Of a stretch of DNA of 64,000 nucleotides, positions 46,345-64,000 are shown in pieces. Location of the stretch: NCBI GenBank assembly GCA_949130485.1, contig OX422184.1, positions 7,172,655 to 7,236,654 on the forward strand. The letters are read 5' to 3'. Position 1 is the stretch's first letter; each line of letters begins with the position of its first letter. Position numbers and translations under genes: made by a program. This DNA is from Agelas oroides. Taxonomy: Eukaryota > Porifera > Demospongiae > Agelasida > Agelasidae. Below the pieces are notes generated by a model. It saw only the letters and a list, made by a program, of their open reading frames with translations. It was not told the DNA's origin and made no database searches.

Positions 46345-48730
46345 ATGAGTGAGGCAATGAAGCTGGTAAAGCTAAATAAGAAGAGCCTTCGACAGGCAGC
46401 TAGAGAATATGACGTGCCACTCACCACTTTGAAACGAAGAGTGGACGGCGAAGTTTCTCTGAATGCGAAACCTGGACCGCCAACTGTATTAACCAGAGAA
46501 GAAGAAGAAAAGTTGTGTGAGTACTGCTTAACTATGTGCGATATGGGGTATGGGTTGACGGTAGAGTATATCAGGAGAGTAGCCTATGTAATAGCCAGTA
46601 ATTCTGGCAGGCCACACCCATTTAAGAATGGAAAAGCTGGTCGGGATTGGTACGAAGGCTTCCTCAGACGATTTCCCTGCTTATGAGGGCCAAAAATGCT
46701 GACGAGAAAATCATAGAGGATTTTTTTGCAAAGCTGGCTGCTGTTCTAGCTAGACTTAACCTATTGTCGAAGCCAATGCTGGTGTATAATGCAGACGAAA
46801 CTGGGTTTACGAAAGTTCACAAGAGTCGATGTAAAGTTTTAGCCAGACGAGGGAAGAAAACAGTTTGGGGTATCACATCTGGAGAAAGGGGAAGGACCCA
46901 CACTGTACCCGTGTGCGGGTCTGCAGCTGGCCATGCTATTCCACCACTAATCATATATCCAAGAGTTCGCATACCAGACAATTTGAAAGTGGGAGCACCT
47001 CCAGGCACCCAGTTTGCCGCATCTCCTAAAGGGTGGATCAATCAAGATATTTTTTGCCGTTGGCTTGATTTTTTCATGGAGAATGTCCCTAGCGCAAGAC
47101 CCATCCTTCTGATTTACGATGGCCATGCATCTCATCTCTCTATCGAAGTAATTGAGAAAGCACGAGCTAATGATATTCACCTACTCTGCTTACCATCGCA
47201 CACTACTCATATTCTCCAACCTCTAGATGTTTCGGTTATGTCAAGTTTTAAACTCCACTTCTCGAAAGCGTGCAAGCAATTTATGACAAAGAATCCAGGA
47301 AGAGTTGTCACCGAAGCAGATCTTGCGAGCCTGATCGGAACAGCCTGGCCTTTGGCTCTTACGCCTAGTAACTTAATATCTGGTTTCACTAAGACTGGGA
47401 TTTTCCCCCTTAATCCTGGTAGAATTACAGATGCACAAAAAGCACCCTCTACTGTGTATGGCAACGTTGAAAGTGATGATTCACAATCTCTCGGCTCTCA
47501 GTCTCTATCTAACAGCTCTCTATCTCCTTTGCAAACTCTGTCCGTGGTTGTTTCTCGCTCTTCTGGACCACTAAAATCTCCTAGCCCTGGTCCGCTAAGA
47601 TCTTCTTCATGCAAATCTCTGAGCATTGATGAGATTCTAACTATACCCAAAGCTGCTAAGGCACAAAAGAAGAAGACTAGAGTTGGCCTGACAAACACTG
47701 CTTAGCATGTGTCAGAGAGCCCGTTTCTTCAGCGGTTGCGTGATAAAAAAGCTGCTAGAAAGGAGAAACAACAACCAAAGACAAAGTCGAAAGCTAAACC
47801 CCGGGGCCGCAAATTAAACTCAAAGCGCAAGGTTAGGTCTCCCAAGACTTATCGTTCAGCAGCTCCACGTATAAGAACCCGTTCTCAAGCAAAACGTGTC
47901 CAGGTCGACACTTCTGGTAACTCAGAAGCAGACGAAAATGAAGAAGATGAACCAGAAGAAGAATGTTCAGTGCAAGATGATCGACAAGATGACGAGTGTT
48001 TCTGTGGTGTGTGTGAAGTTAAATACGGGACAGAATTGGAGTCAAAAATATGGATTGAGTGTAGTAATTGGGGCGAGCCTGAGCGAGCCCCACACTAGCG
48101 GGACTGCATTGCAGAAGTGTGTGTGTATACGTACGTACGTGCTTGCTTGCTTGCGGCCATATACCGTAAATTTTAAATGAGCGCGGTTAAATTTGAAAAT
48201 TACGAAAAGACCGAGCTCATGCATGCAATCGGTAGCCGGGTAGGTGAAGGGCTATTGCCAGAGTGCAGCATCGGCGACCCGGAGCCGAGACGACTGAAGT
48301 TGAAGCACGCATGGCAACTTACTCCTTGCCGCTACAGATCATTAACGGCAGGCTTCCCACAGGCAGTACAAATTTCGATCACGACGGTGGTTGAGAGTCC
48401 AGGTAAGGGCCATGCATGAACGGCACATATAAACACCAATAGTTCAGCTCATGACTTCAGTGCAAAGCTTAGTCCATGCATGTAGCCACACTGACAGTAG
48501 CTGTCCTGGCTGTTGGCATATGTGATACCTAGCTATCTCGGGTGAAGACTTATCAAGATATCTACTTGTTCGTGACAAATCCTATGCCAAACCTGTTTGC
48601 TGCTTGCTCAGGCTCGCCCCCACAATGTTCTACATTTTCTAGTTGTAAAGCTTGGTATCATACCTCTTGTGTAGAAGTGGAAGATAACAATATTCCAGAT
48701 GTTTTTATGTGTTTCGAATGCACTTCATGA
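46345..48730 (+). pseudogene. pogo-type transposase with C-terminal PHD-like finger
   Basis: The N-terminal psq helix-turn-helix (KKSLRQAAREYDVPLTTLKR) and CENPB-type domain lead to the DDE core with VYNADETGF, LLIYDGHASH and ILQPLDVSVMS. A basic linker follows, then Cys-rich CFCGVCEVKYG, IWIECSN and SCKAWYHTSC ending VFMCFECTS, a PHD-like zinc finger. Breaks: a frameshift near 46675, an in-frame TAG at 47703-47705, and a 554-bp MITE (48069-48622) inside the finger. The true start may lie upstream, since coding-like KKTQQQW precedes the ATG. Confidence 0.85.
48069..48622. mobile_element. GGGGCGAGCC-family MITE splitting the PHD-like finger
   Basis: Inverted ends TGGGGCGAGCCTGAGC and GCTCAGGCTCGCCCCCA. 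Other copies at 53664-54195, 62231-62758 and a diverged one at 25150. No transposase and no certain target duplication. Confidence 0.85.
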
Positions 48731-48819
48731 GTTGTATTACACACATACCACTTCAGTAGAATCAAGAGATGACGTTCTTACTGTAACAGAATTTGTTGAG
48801 GTTTATGAGGATTTCATGC

Positions 48820-50075
48820 ATAATATTTGGTGTTTCATATTATTGCTTGTACAGTTCCATATAGTATCCTGTGTGTCATTGAAGTGCATTGTGATATGCC
48901 AGTGTTGGATTGTTTTGAATTTTGGTACCTAGATAGTACAACAGTAAAGGTTACTGCATACCAAATTTGGTGCAATAGAAGTGAAGAAAATGTAATTTTA
49001 GCTTACGTGTTCCATAATTGCCTATACAGTTCCATAATACCCTGTGTGTCATTGAAGTACATTGTGATATGTAAATATGCCAGTGTTGATGGATTGTTTT
49101 GAATTTTCGTACCTAGATAGTACAACAGTAACGGTTACTGTATACCAAATTTGGTGCAATAGAAGTGAAGAAAATGCGGGTAAATAATTTCACAATAAAT
49201 TGTCTGCCATATATAAAATGTCTCATCTTACTAGTTGTACAATCACTTACAGCCAAACTTGATATTCAAGTACTGTGTGGCAAGTACTATCTGTGTAACA
49301 AATCTTGATACCATGCTACAGACAATAGCGCGGAGAGCAGTGGTTGAGTTTTACAATTTTTCATCACGTTTCACTCGCACGGTACGAGAGCCACATACTC
49401 CATTCTTGGCGAGGAGAAAGTTCAACAGTCGCTAGGGGGGGCTACGTAGAGTTTTGGTCATAAGCTGTAAAGCTTAACGGATGGCGAGTTGAAACTGTTA
49501 TTGGAAAGTCACTTTTTGTGGCGTTTCGTGGTACGAACTCTCCCCGGCGTTTGTTAGTCACGAACACTTTACGTTACCCCCTCGACTAACCACTGGAGAA
49601 GCTGTTTATAGTAAGGAGAGTTGCTAAAGTCGTTTACCTGATTCACGAAGCGTCACGAAAAAAATGTATCCATGGCCTTCTTGGTGGGCGTGGCCATTGG
49701 TGTATGACGATCGACGACGTAGAAACTTCTCAGGCCTTCCTAGATCCTTCACACTTGTAGTACGCCTGTACGGCTACGTAGCTCTTCGATAAGCTACTGA
49801 AGCAGCTGCTACAGTGATTTGCTTCGTTCAAGAAGACAAACCAGCTGTACAATGGTGGGCGTAAACCGGAAACAATTATTGCGCTTGCGTGGATAGCTTA
49901 CCCGCCACCTTAAGTGTTCCATAATTGCCTATACAGTTCCATAATACCCTGTGTGTCATTGAAGTGCATTGTGATATGTAAAATATGCCAGTGTTGATGG
50001 ATTGTTTTGAATTTTGGTACCTAGATAGTAAAACAGTAAAGGTTATTATAGACCAAATTTGGTGGAATATCAGTG
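48820..50075. repeat. Three about 165-bp direct repeats of the pogo right end
   Basis: Copies at about 48827-48995, 49005-49175 and 49910-50075 share CCTGTGTGTCATTGAAG and TACCAAATTTGGTG. A 730-bp stretch at about 49176-49908, with GCGGGTAA and TTACCCGC at its ends, separates copies 2 and 3 and looks like an insertion. Confidence 0.75.
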
Positions 50076-50281
50076 AACTTACGTACCAATTTTGACGGAT
50101 TCAGTGAACTCAATGAATTCAGCCACCACGTTACCGAACGTCTCGTTGGGGAAGGTCGCCAAATGCGCATGCGTCAAAAGTAGGCGGAGACGCTCGACGC
50201 GTGCATGCACTTTGTTTCGAACGCCATTTTGTAAGGGACCTTGTTCTTGCAACTTGCAGTGCAGAGTGTGAACTAGGATAT

Positions 50282-51505
50282 CAGCAAGTGTGGGAGGGTG
50301 AGTGTGGTGCACATGTCCATCAGTTGGAGACTCTTATTGCAACTCTCCATCAGAATATTCAACTAGCCTCTCCCCTAAACAAGAACATTTCGTCTTTTTT
50401 TGTTGTGATCATGTGTTTTCTGTTATGAAGACATATGTTGTCTTTTCAAAAGTGTTGAGAGAAGCAAGCCAACACCTTAAACTGCAGCTGCCACAGGTAA
50501 CCTTAGAGCATCTTACCTCCGCTGAAATGTATGTTTAATGTATGAAGTTACCTTGTGACTGTCCCTCTCATTCTTAGGGCGATGTGCTACAACAAAAGTG
50601 TCCAGCTGGAAATGGACAGGTCACTCAGAAGGACAAAGTGACCGTAATTTTGCAGGTGGGTGTAGGGAACTAAAACAACCTTACCAAACTATCAGCGTAA
50701 GAATTTATCTTCAAGTCCAAACCACACCCCAAGAGCTAAAACTGCTCAAAATGCCTGCAGGCACGTTATAGTACAATACCAGACCTCTTGTGATCAAAAA
50801 GTGTCCTGATTAGAGTACCATCCTCATTCAGGGTTGAACGGCGTGGATAACTTGTACATACCTACAAGTATAGCCATGCAATCTGTTTCTCCGTCCTTGA
50901 GGACAGTGTGGCCCGAGTTCAGTTACAGTAAATGGTGAGATAGAGCAAGATGACTCCCACTACACAGAAAATGGTCACTCCACTTATCCAGGGACGATGG
51001 GTGATCATGTTCTGTGGGAGATGGGGGGGGGGGGGGGAGGAGAGAAGGAAGGAAGGAGGAGAGAAGGACGGGAGGAGGAGAGAAGGGAAGGAGGAAAGAG
51101 GGTACAGTAGTAGCATAAAGGAGACCTGGTAATGAATAGCCATGCAGCTAGAGACCAGAGTGTTGCCTCCTACCTGAACTGTGGCATAAATTCTTGCCCA
51201 TATCTGTGGAAACACAGGAAAAATGATTTAAAAAACAAAGAAGACGGCACATGCTCTCAGAGACTGAACTGACCATATGAAGTTTATAGTAGAACGACGG
51301 GCCATCCTGTGGCTAGTGTGGTGAGAAGAGGGGAGGGAGAGGAGAGAAGCAGCACTGTACACACAATTGTAGCAAAACAAGGAGAAACAAACAATTTCAC
51401 TTTTAACCACAAGGGGTAGTCAGTTATATATTGCCTGTTGAAGTGTTCAACTGAAATCAAGATTTTGATTGGTGAAAATCACAGTTTGTTCCCTTCTGCT
51501 CTTGG
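50282..51505 (+). pseudogene. LARS2: Inverted partial duplicate of LARS2 3' exons
   Basis: Inverted match to 55345-57270 plus the exon edge at 60.07 kb. It includes the end of the TSELW-type exon (GTGGGAGGGTGAGTG), the 44-bp exon (LREASQHLKLQLPQ, about 50447-50490) and the 78-bp exon (DVLQQKCPAGNGQVTQ, about 50580-50657). The gene's Trp in QKWPAG is Cys here. The last LARS2 exon is missing, so it is non-functional. It preserves the site before the Gypsy insertion: no LTR lies between the exon edge and TGTCCATCAGTTGG. Confidence 0.8.
51010..51110. repeat. G/A-rich simple tract
   Basis: A 12-base G run and GGAGGAGAGAAGG units inside the duplication arm; the other arm at 55.75 kb is shorter here. 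Confidence 0.85.
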
Positions 51506-51623
51506 TTGCTTGAGTTCCAGTGGGTTGAAAAGGCAAATTAGCAGCCATGCATTCATAGTATTGTTGATCTGATGATTGTCATGGGATGACTTTTACACTT
51601 TGACAGCAAAGTTCTCATCTACG

Positions 51624-53297
51624 ATGAACATGAGTGCTCTGGAAGGCCTTTCTCCACTGTCAGTCAGACAAATCTCTAGTAAACAGGACATCAGGTAGTA
51701 TACTGCTATTCAAGCTCACGTGTCAATGTTTACTTAAGCATGTATGCATATATCACCCTGCACAGGAGGCAAAAGAGGCTAAGAGAGTGTATACCCCGTG
51801 GATATGCTCTTGTTCAGTCAACTGGAGATGGGAACTGCCTGTTCAATAGTGTTAGCATAGGACTCATTGGAGATGAATCGCTTGGTACAACCTTTGCGCC
51901 TTTTATCGCAGCTACGATCTTTGTGGCAGGTAAAAAGCAAATTTTCTGTACCGACATCATTTGTGAATTTGCGGTAGCGGTTCTGGTTGCTTGTTCAAAG
52001 TTCTCTCTTCCATTTTCTTCGCTCTATAGAGTGAGGTAGTGTTGCAAACATGGCCAGCCCTAGTCGTGAAGTTCTGCGAGGATGGTTACTGGACAAGACC
52101 AAAGGCAGCGGGTGGAAGGTATGTCAATCTACGTACCGTTGCAGTTCAGTACTGAAATGATTAATTCACTATATATAAAGTTTAGACTATTTTGCATAGT
52201 TTGCATAGTTTGCATCGTCAGGTTCTGCAAAATTTTACACAAAGAACTGTTATAGGTCTAAATAATCATCAACTTTTCTTTGGATGTGTTCTTTGTGCAT
52301 TGTGTAGTTGCTCCAGTCAAGCTGCAAATGCCTACCCTTGTTATGTTAACTCTAAGACTACGACAAGGTTGAAAAGCATGGCACGAAGCCAAACAAGATT
52401 GTGGAACATGTGCCATTTTAGTCGTAATTAGGCTAGAGTCAATTTGTCTAGCCCACCTCCCTCCTCATCAGTTGAAGATTGTATACTAGGGATATGCATA
52501 TTCTCCTCACTTGTAAGTGGTGCCATTCAAGCACTGTTGACATACAGATTTAGTAAACTGTTTTTTTTTTGCTTATCAAGCTAAACTAGATTCACCAAGC
52601 TTTATCTTTATAAAGTGTAATCCTTCCCACACCCTTGATGAGTGTTTCTGAGCATGTGTACTCTACTTGGGAAGTGATGGCATGCTAGTTGGGGTTGTAG
52701 CCTTTCTTGTATATGGAGGTGGAGAGAGATGGAGGTGGTTTTGCCTTACTAGTGTACCCCATGACCTACCTACCACAATACAGCCAGGTGGTAAAAACAG
52801 GTGGACTTTCAGAGCACCTGTATGTTGCATCATTCCTTGTAACTGTTTATCCAAGAACATTTATGATGAGATTTAAATCTGACCCTTTTCATGGTGGGTA
52901 ATCCAGTTCACCAAAGTCCTACCCACTGGGAGAAATCCCTTAAATGCCTCCCCCTACCCATGTTCATGGGGGAGGAAAGCATACTTTCATATACATAACC
53001 TCAACATTGTAAGATGTAAAAGTGAATGCTTCCAAACTAGCTCAGTGGTCAGATCAAGGCACTGGACCAGATTCAATCCTCTAAGACTGCTGTTTTCTTA
53101 TTGGATTCTCAAACAGTTGAACTTGTCCATGTTTGTTTACAGACTACTTGATATTCCAGGAAGGAGCATGTCACATGTATGATTGTATGGTATTTCCTGT
53201 AAGTTAACATGACCTTGTTTATTTTCATGCTTTCTTCCTCCCTCCTTTAGACTCAGTTTGGGCTGTATACATCCTTCCAGAGGAAGTAGGCTCGTGA
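51624..53297 (+). CDS. OTU-like cysteine protease gene, multi-exon, doubtful integrity
   Basis: Exon 1 (51624 to about 51692, MNMSALEGLSPLSVRQI) splices in phase to about 51766-51929, giving GYALVQSTGDGNCLFNSVSI and GDESLGTT, the OTU catalytic D-G-N-C motif. Further coding pieces fit the same family: EVVLQTWPALVVKF and EDGYWTRPKAAGG (about 52032-52120), GGLSEHLYVASFLVTVYPRT (about 52796-52880) and SVWAVYILPEEVGS before TGA at 53295. OTU enzymes remove ubiquitin, but this cnidarian/sponge multicopy type is poorly known. The exon 2-3 join needs a weak donor (GTGGCA), so the gene may be decayed. It lies between the LARS2 inverted arms. Confidence 0.55.
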
Positions 53298-53663
53298 TGT
53301 ACCATCATTGGCATGAACGTGCTTGCCCTTCAAAGTGGTGTTCCAAACAAAACAGTCAGACAACTGAGTATCTTCAGTCCAACTGTCTTGTCGTGGGATA
53401 GGGACAAGATGAGAACTGGAAAGACAGGGTGGACCAGGGCTTGTGTTGATGTATGCAGGGGCAGAGGAGGCACAAGCACTTTGGGAAACGTTGCACAAGT
53501 GAGTTCTGTCTTCAACTCTCTATTCTTGCCATTTTGTGTGTGTGTGAGATAACACTGAACTCCAATAGAGAGCTTGTTGAGACTGTGAGAATCTTCTTGG
53601 GCAGTGTCATTTGTGGTTTTGTTAGTGGCTATGTCCTTAATTCAGCCCACTGCAATGAATAGT

Positions 53664-54195
53664 TGGGGCGAGCCTGAGCGAGCCCCACACTAGCGGGACT
53701 GCATTGCGGAAGTGTGTGTGTATACGTACGTACGTGCTTGCGGCCATATACCGTAAATTTTAAATAAGCACGGTTAAATTTTAATATTACGAAGATCGAG
53801 CTCATGTTCAGTGCATGCGTACACTCAGTAGGTGAAGGCTATTGCCAGAATTTAGCGTCGGTGACCCGGAGCGGAGACGACTGATGTTGAAGCACACATG
53901 ACAACTTACTCCTTCCTGCTACAGATCATCAACGGCAGGCTGCCTACAGGCAGTACAAATTTCGATCACGTTGAGGTCGCTCCACTACCATGACACTGTA
54001 ATAAACACCAGAAATTCAGCTCATGACTTTATAGTGTAAAGCTTAGTCCACGCACATGTAGCCACACTGATAGTAGCTGTCCTGGCTGTTGGCATATGTG
54101 ATACCTATCTACTTAGTCAAGATACCTACTTATGCGTGACAAATCCTGCTTTGTGCAATGACAAATCAGTTTGCTGCTTGCTCAGGCTCGCCCCA
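53664..54195. mobile_element. GGGGCGAGCC-family MITE
   Basis: 532 bp, closely similar to 48069-48622 over most of its length. Confidence 0.88.
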
Positions 54196-54202
54196 CGATG
54201 AT

Positions 54203-54382
54203 GAATCATCACACTAGTCCAGTGGTGGGTCTCTAGAGTGCTAACCATGTTTCCAACAGTCTATTATGCTTTTGAAAAAGTTGCATTTTGGTGAATCATC
54301 ACACTAGTCAAGTGGTGGGTCTCTAGAGTGCTAACCATGTTTCCAACAGTCTATTATGCTTTTGAAAAAGTTGCGTTTTGGT
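54203..54382. repeat. Two 90-bp tandem repeats
   Basis: Units start GAATCATCACACTAGTC and differ at only a few positions. Confidence 0.9.
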
Positions 54383-54387
54383 GGGAA

Positions 54388-55225
54388 AGGTATAAAACCC
54401 AGAACAGAATGGAACGGAACTGGAAGTAATTGATGCACGTGGACGCCAGATATGCGATGGAAAATTGGTGTTAATATGTCAGCTCATCGATATACGGAGA
54501 GCTCATCTCGCGTCCTGTACCAGCCACAAAGATGGGACAAGCATACAGCAGACAGTATAGAGCCACACCAAGCGTATGAAACATTATAGCCGTCTACCAG
54601 GTATCTTCGTCTGGCGTCGCTTATAAGCGAGGGGTCGGTGATGTCACTACCGTCTCTGGGCTCAGCCATGGGGAGTGGAGTTACCTGTGGCTCATCCTGG
54701 GACAGGAAGGGAATGGCATCGCGTTCTGTACTCTCCACAAATACGAAACAAGCATCACCAGAGAGCGTCCGCTGGCATGTCAACATCCAGTGAGCTAGGA
54801 CTGTTGTTGGCTCAGCCATGAGATGTATTACTGGTATAGGCCTATCTATAGCTCAGTTTACTAGTAGCTAAGATGTTTCATTATCATACCTAGCTTTGTG
54901 CTAGAGCTTGTTTCGACCTATTCAATAGTACAGAATGTGAGACCCGTTTCCTGTTCCACTGAGCAACTCGTAAGCTAACATGACCCATTACTGAGCCCAT
55001 AGCTGGCTGTATCCTACCTCGGCAGTTTTATACGCTTTACGTGGCTCTCTGCTGGTGCTTGTCCTGTCTTTGTATATAGCTGTTACAGAACGCAAGATCA
55101 GAATCTGTACACAAAGACAAACTGTTCTAATTAACGCTATTTTCTGGCCATGTGTCCAGCGCTAGCGCCACGTTCGTATTGTGCATCAATTACTTATGGT
55201 TCCGTTCCATTCCGGGTTTTACCTT
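54388..55225. mobile_element. 838-bp TIR element
   Basis: Inverted ends of about 60 bp: AATGGAACGGAAC and AAGTAATTGATGCAC against GTGCATCAATTACTTATGG and GTTCCGTTCCATTCC. The tips resemble those at 22545. No recognised protein; a minus-strand 111-codon ORF is not assignable. Confidence 0.75.
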
Positions 55226-55544
55226 CCCCATCTTGGTATTGCAAGTGAATACACAATTTGTACCCTTTGTCTCTGCTTGAACGAGAGGTATTGTATATGT
55301 GTCTTGTGATTATAAAATAAATCACTTAAGGGAAAAATTCTCAGAGCAGAAGGGAACAAATTAACTGTGATTTCACCAATCAAAATCTTGATTTCAGTTG
55401 AACACTTCAACAGGCAATATATAACTGACTACCCCTTGTGGTTAAAAGTGAAATTGTTTGTTTCTCCTTGTACTGCTACAATTGTGTGTACAGTGCTGCT
55501 TCTCTCCTCTCCCTTCCCTCTTCTCACCACACTAGCCACAGGAT

Positions 55545-55965
55545 GGCCCGTCGTTCTACTATAAACTTCATATGGTCAGTTCAGTCTCTGAGAGCATGTG
55601 CCGTCTTCTTTGTTTTTTTTAAATCATTTTTCCTGTGTTTCCACAGATATGGGCAAGAATTTATGCCACAGTTCAGGTAGGAGGCAACACTCTGGTCTCT
55701 AGCTGCATGGCTATTCATTACCAGGTCTCCTTTATGCTACTACTGTACCCTCTTTGTTCCTTCCCTTCTCTCCCTCCCCATCTCCCACAGACCATGATCA
55801 CCCATCGTCCCTGGATAAGTGGAGTGACCATTTTCTGTGTTGTAACAGAAGTAAACCAAAGACCTCGCAGGGTCGTCCAAGCCAGACAGAAGGCTAACAA
55901 AGTGCTGAGTAACAACTTGGTGAGGAGGCAGGAGCTAGAGAAGATGATGAAGCAACAACTGGTAG
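55545..55965 (+). other. Possible exons of a plus-strand gene convergent with LARS2
   Basis: Several short AG/GT-bounded stretches: one after CACTAGCCACAG, ATATGGGCAAG-CACAG, ACCATGATCACC, and a last one coding NQRPRRVVQARQKANK and NNLVRRQELEKMMKQQL before GTAGTG. The final piece looks like real helical protein. Exon chain and product unknown. Confidence 0.3.
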
Positions 55966-56019
55966 TGATAGCAAGACAGAAACAAATAAAAAGTGATTTT
56001 TATCATTTTTTTTTACCAT

Positions 56020-56142
56020 TGCTGGCAGGTCTCCTTATCAAAATGGAATCATTACCCTCTATAATACTGATTGCATGACATTGCTGGCAGGTCTCCTTAT
56101 CAAAATGGAATCATTACCCTCTATAATACTGATTGCATGACA
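56020..56142. repeat. Two 62-bp tandem repeats
   Basis: Perfect or near-perfect copies starting TTGCTGGCAGGTCTCC. Confidence 0.9.
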
Positions 56143-56203
56143 ACAAGAAGTGTATTTACAAGGTCACAACAACTCTTACAAGGCCACAACAATAAGTACT
56201 TGT

Positions 56204-64000
<7,797 letters not shown>

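Larger units (their letters stand above)
46109..50075 (+). mobile_element. pogo-type DNA transposon, decayed
   Basis: The left end starts GGGTAAGCGTGGGTATTATG. Near-complements (GTTCCATAATTGCCTATACA and CCATAATACCC) occur at three places on the right: about 48.83, 49.01 and 49.91 kb, within about 165-bp direct repeats. The right border is therefore uncertain. It carries a pogo transposase with a PHD-like tail and two nested insertions. Confidence 0.75.

Overview
The window looks like nuclear DNA of an early-branching marine animal, most likely a sponge. The host genes are eukaryotic and intron-split (ribosomal protein L12, mitochondrial leucyl-tRNA synthetase). Between them lies very dense short inverted-repeat DNA transposons, piggyBac-, hAT-, PIF/Harbinger-, pogo- and IS630/Tc1-like elements, two kinds of LINE, a DIRS element and two Gypsy elements. 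The species call is inference. No rRNA, tRNA or CRISPR array was recognised.

Layout. 0.5-4.4 kb: RPL12 exons 2-5 on the plus strand, with a 3-kb intron full of transposons. 5.4-11.0 kb: a young, broken Gypsy element with a MITE in its 5' LTR and a 761-bp foldback hAT-type element in its coding region. 11.2-22.5 kb: a three-level nest, an AP-endonuclease LINE on the minus strand split by a DIRS element, itself split by a nearly intact plus-strand LINE with a restriction-like endonuclease. 22.5-35.9 kb: foldback elements, the 3' exons of two unidentified host genes (23.8-24.9 kb plus; 30.0-30.5 kb minus), a Crypton-like recombinase relic and a large polypyrimidine tract. 35.9-45.5 kb: the second, inverted arm of a segmental duplication of the RPL12 5' region, expanded by an IS630-like transposon, a TIR element carrying a HIRAN-domain ORF, and two TTAA elements. 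46.1-50.1 kb: a pogo transposon whose transposase has a C-terminal PHD-like finger split by a MITE. 50.3-57.3 kb: a second inverted duplication (arms 50.3-51.5 and 55.3-57.3) that copied 3' exons of LARS2 and enclosed an OTU-like gene. 56.2-64.0 kb: LARS2 on the minus strand (15 exons traced, gene continuing past the window), with a reduced Gypsy element and twin 514-bp TTAA-type elements in one intron.

The host genes show no functional link to each other. The theme is how transposons and inverted duplications have reshaped the locus. Several insertions can be read against an empty site elsewhere in the window: the TTAA element beside the RPL12 exon 2 donor, the MITE in one Gypsy LTR but not the other, and the Gypsy element in LARS2 but not in the duplicated exons. 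The most novel items are short TIR elements carrying pieces of DNA-metabolism genes: a 96-codon RecQ-type helicase head (35.9-36.6 kb) and a complete 110-codon HIRAN-domain ORF (41.1-41.9 kb).
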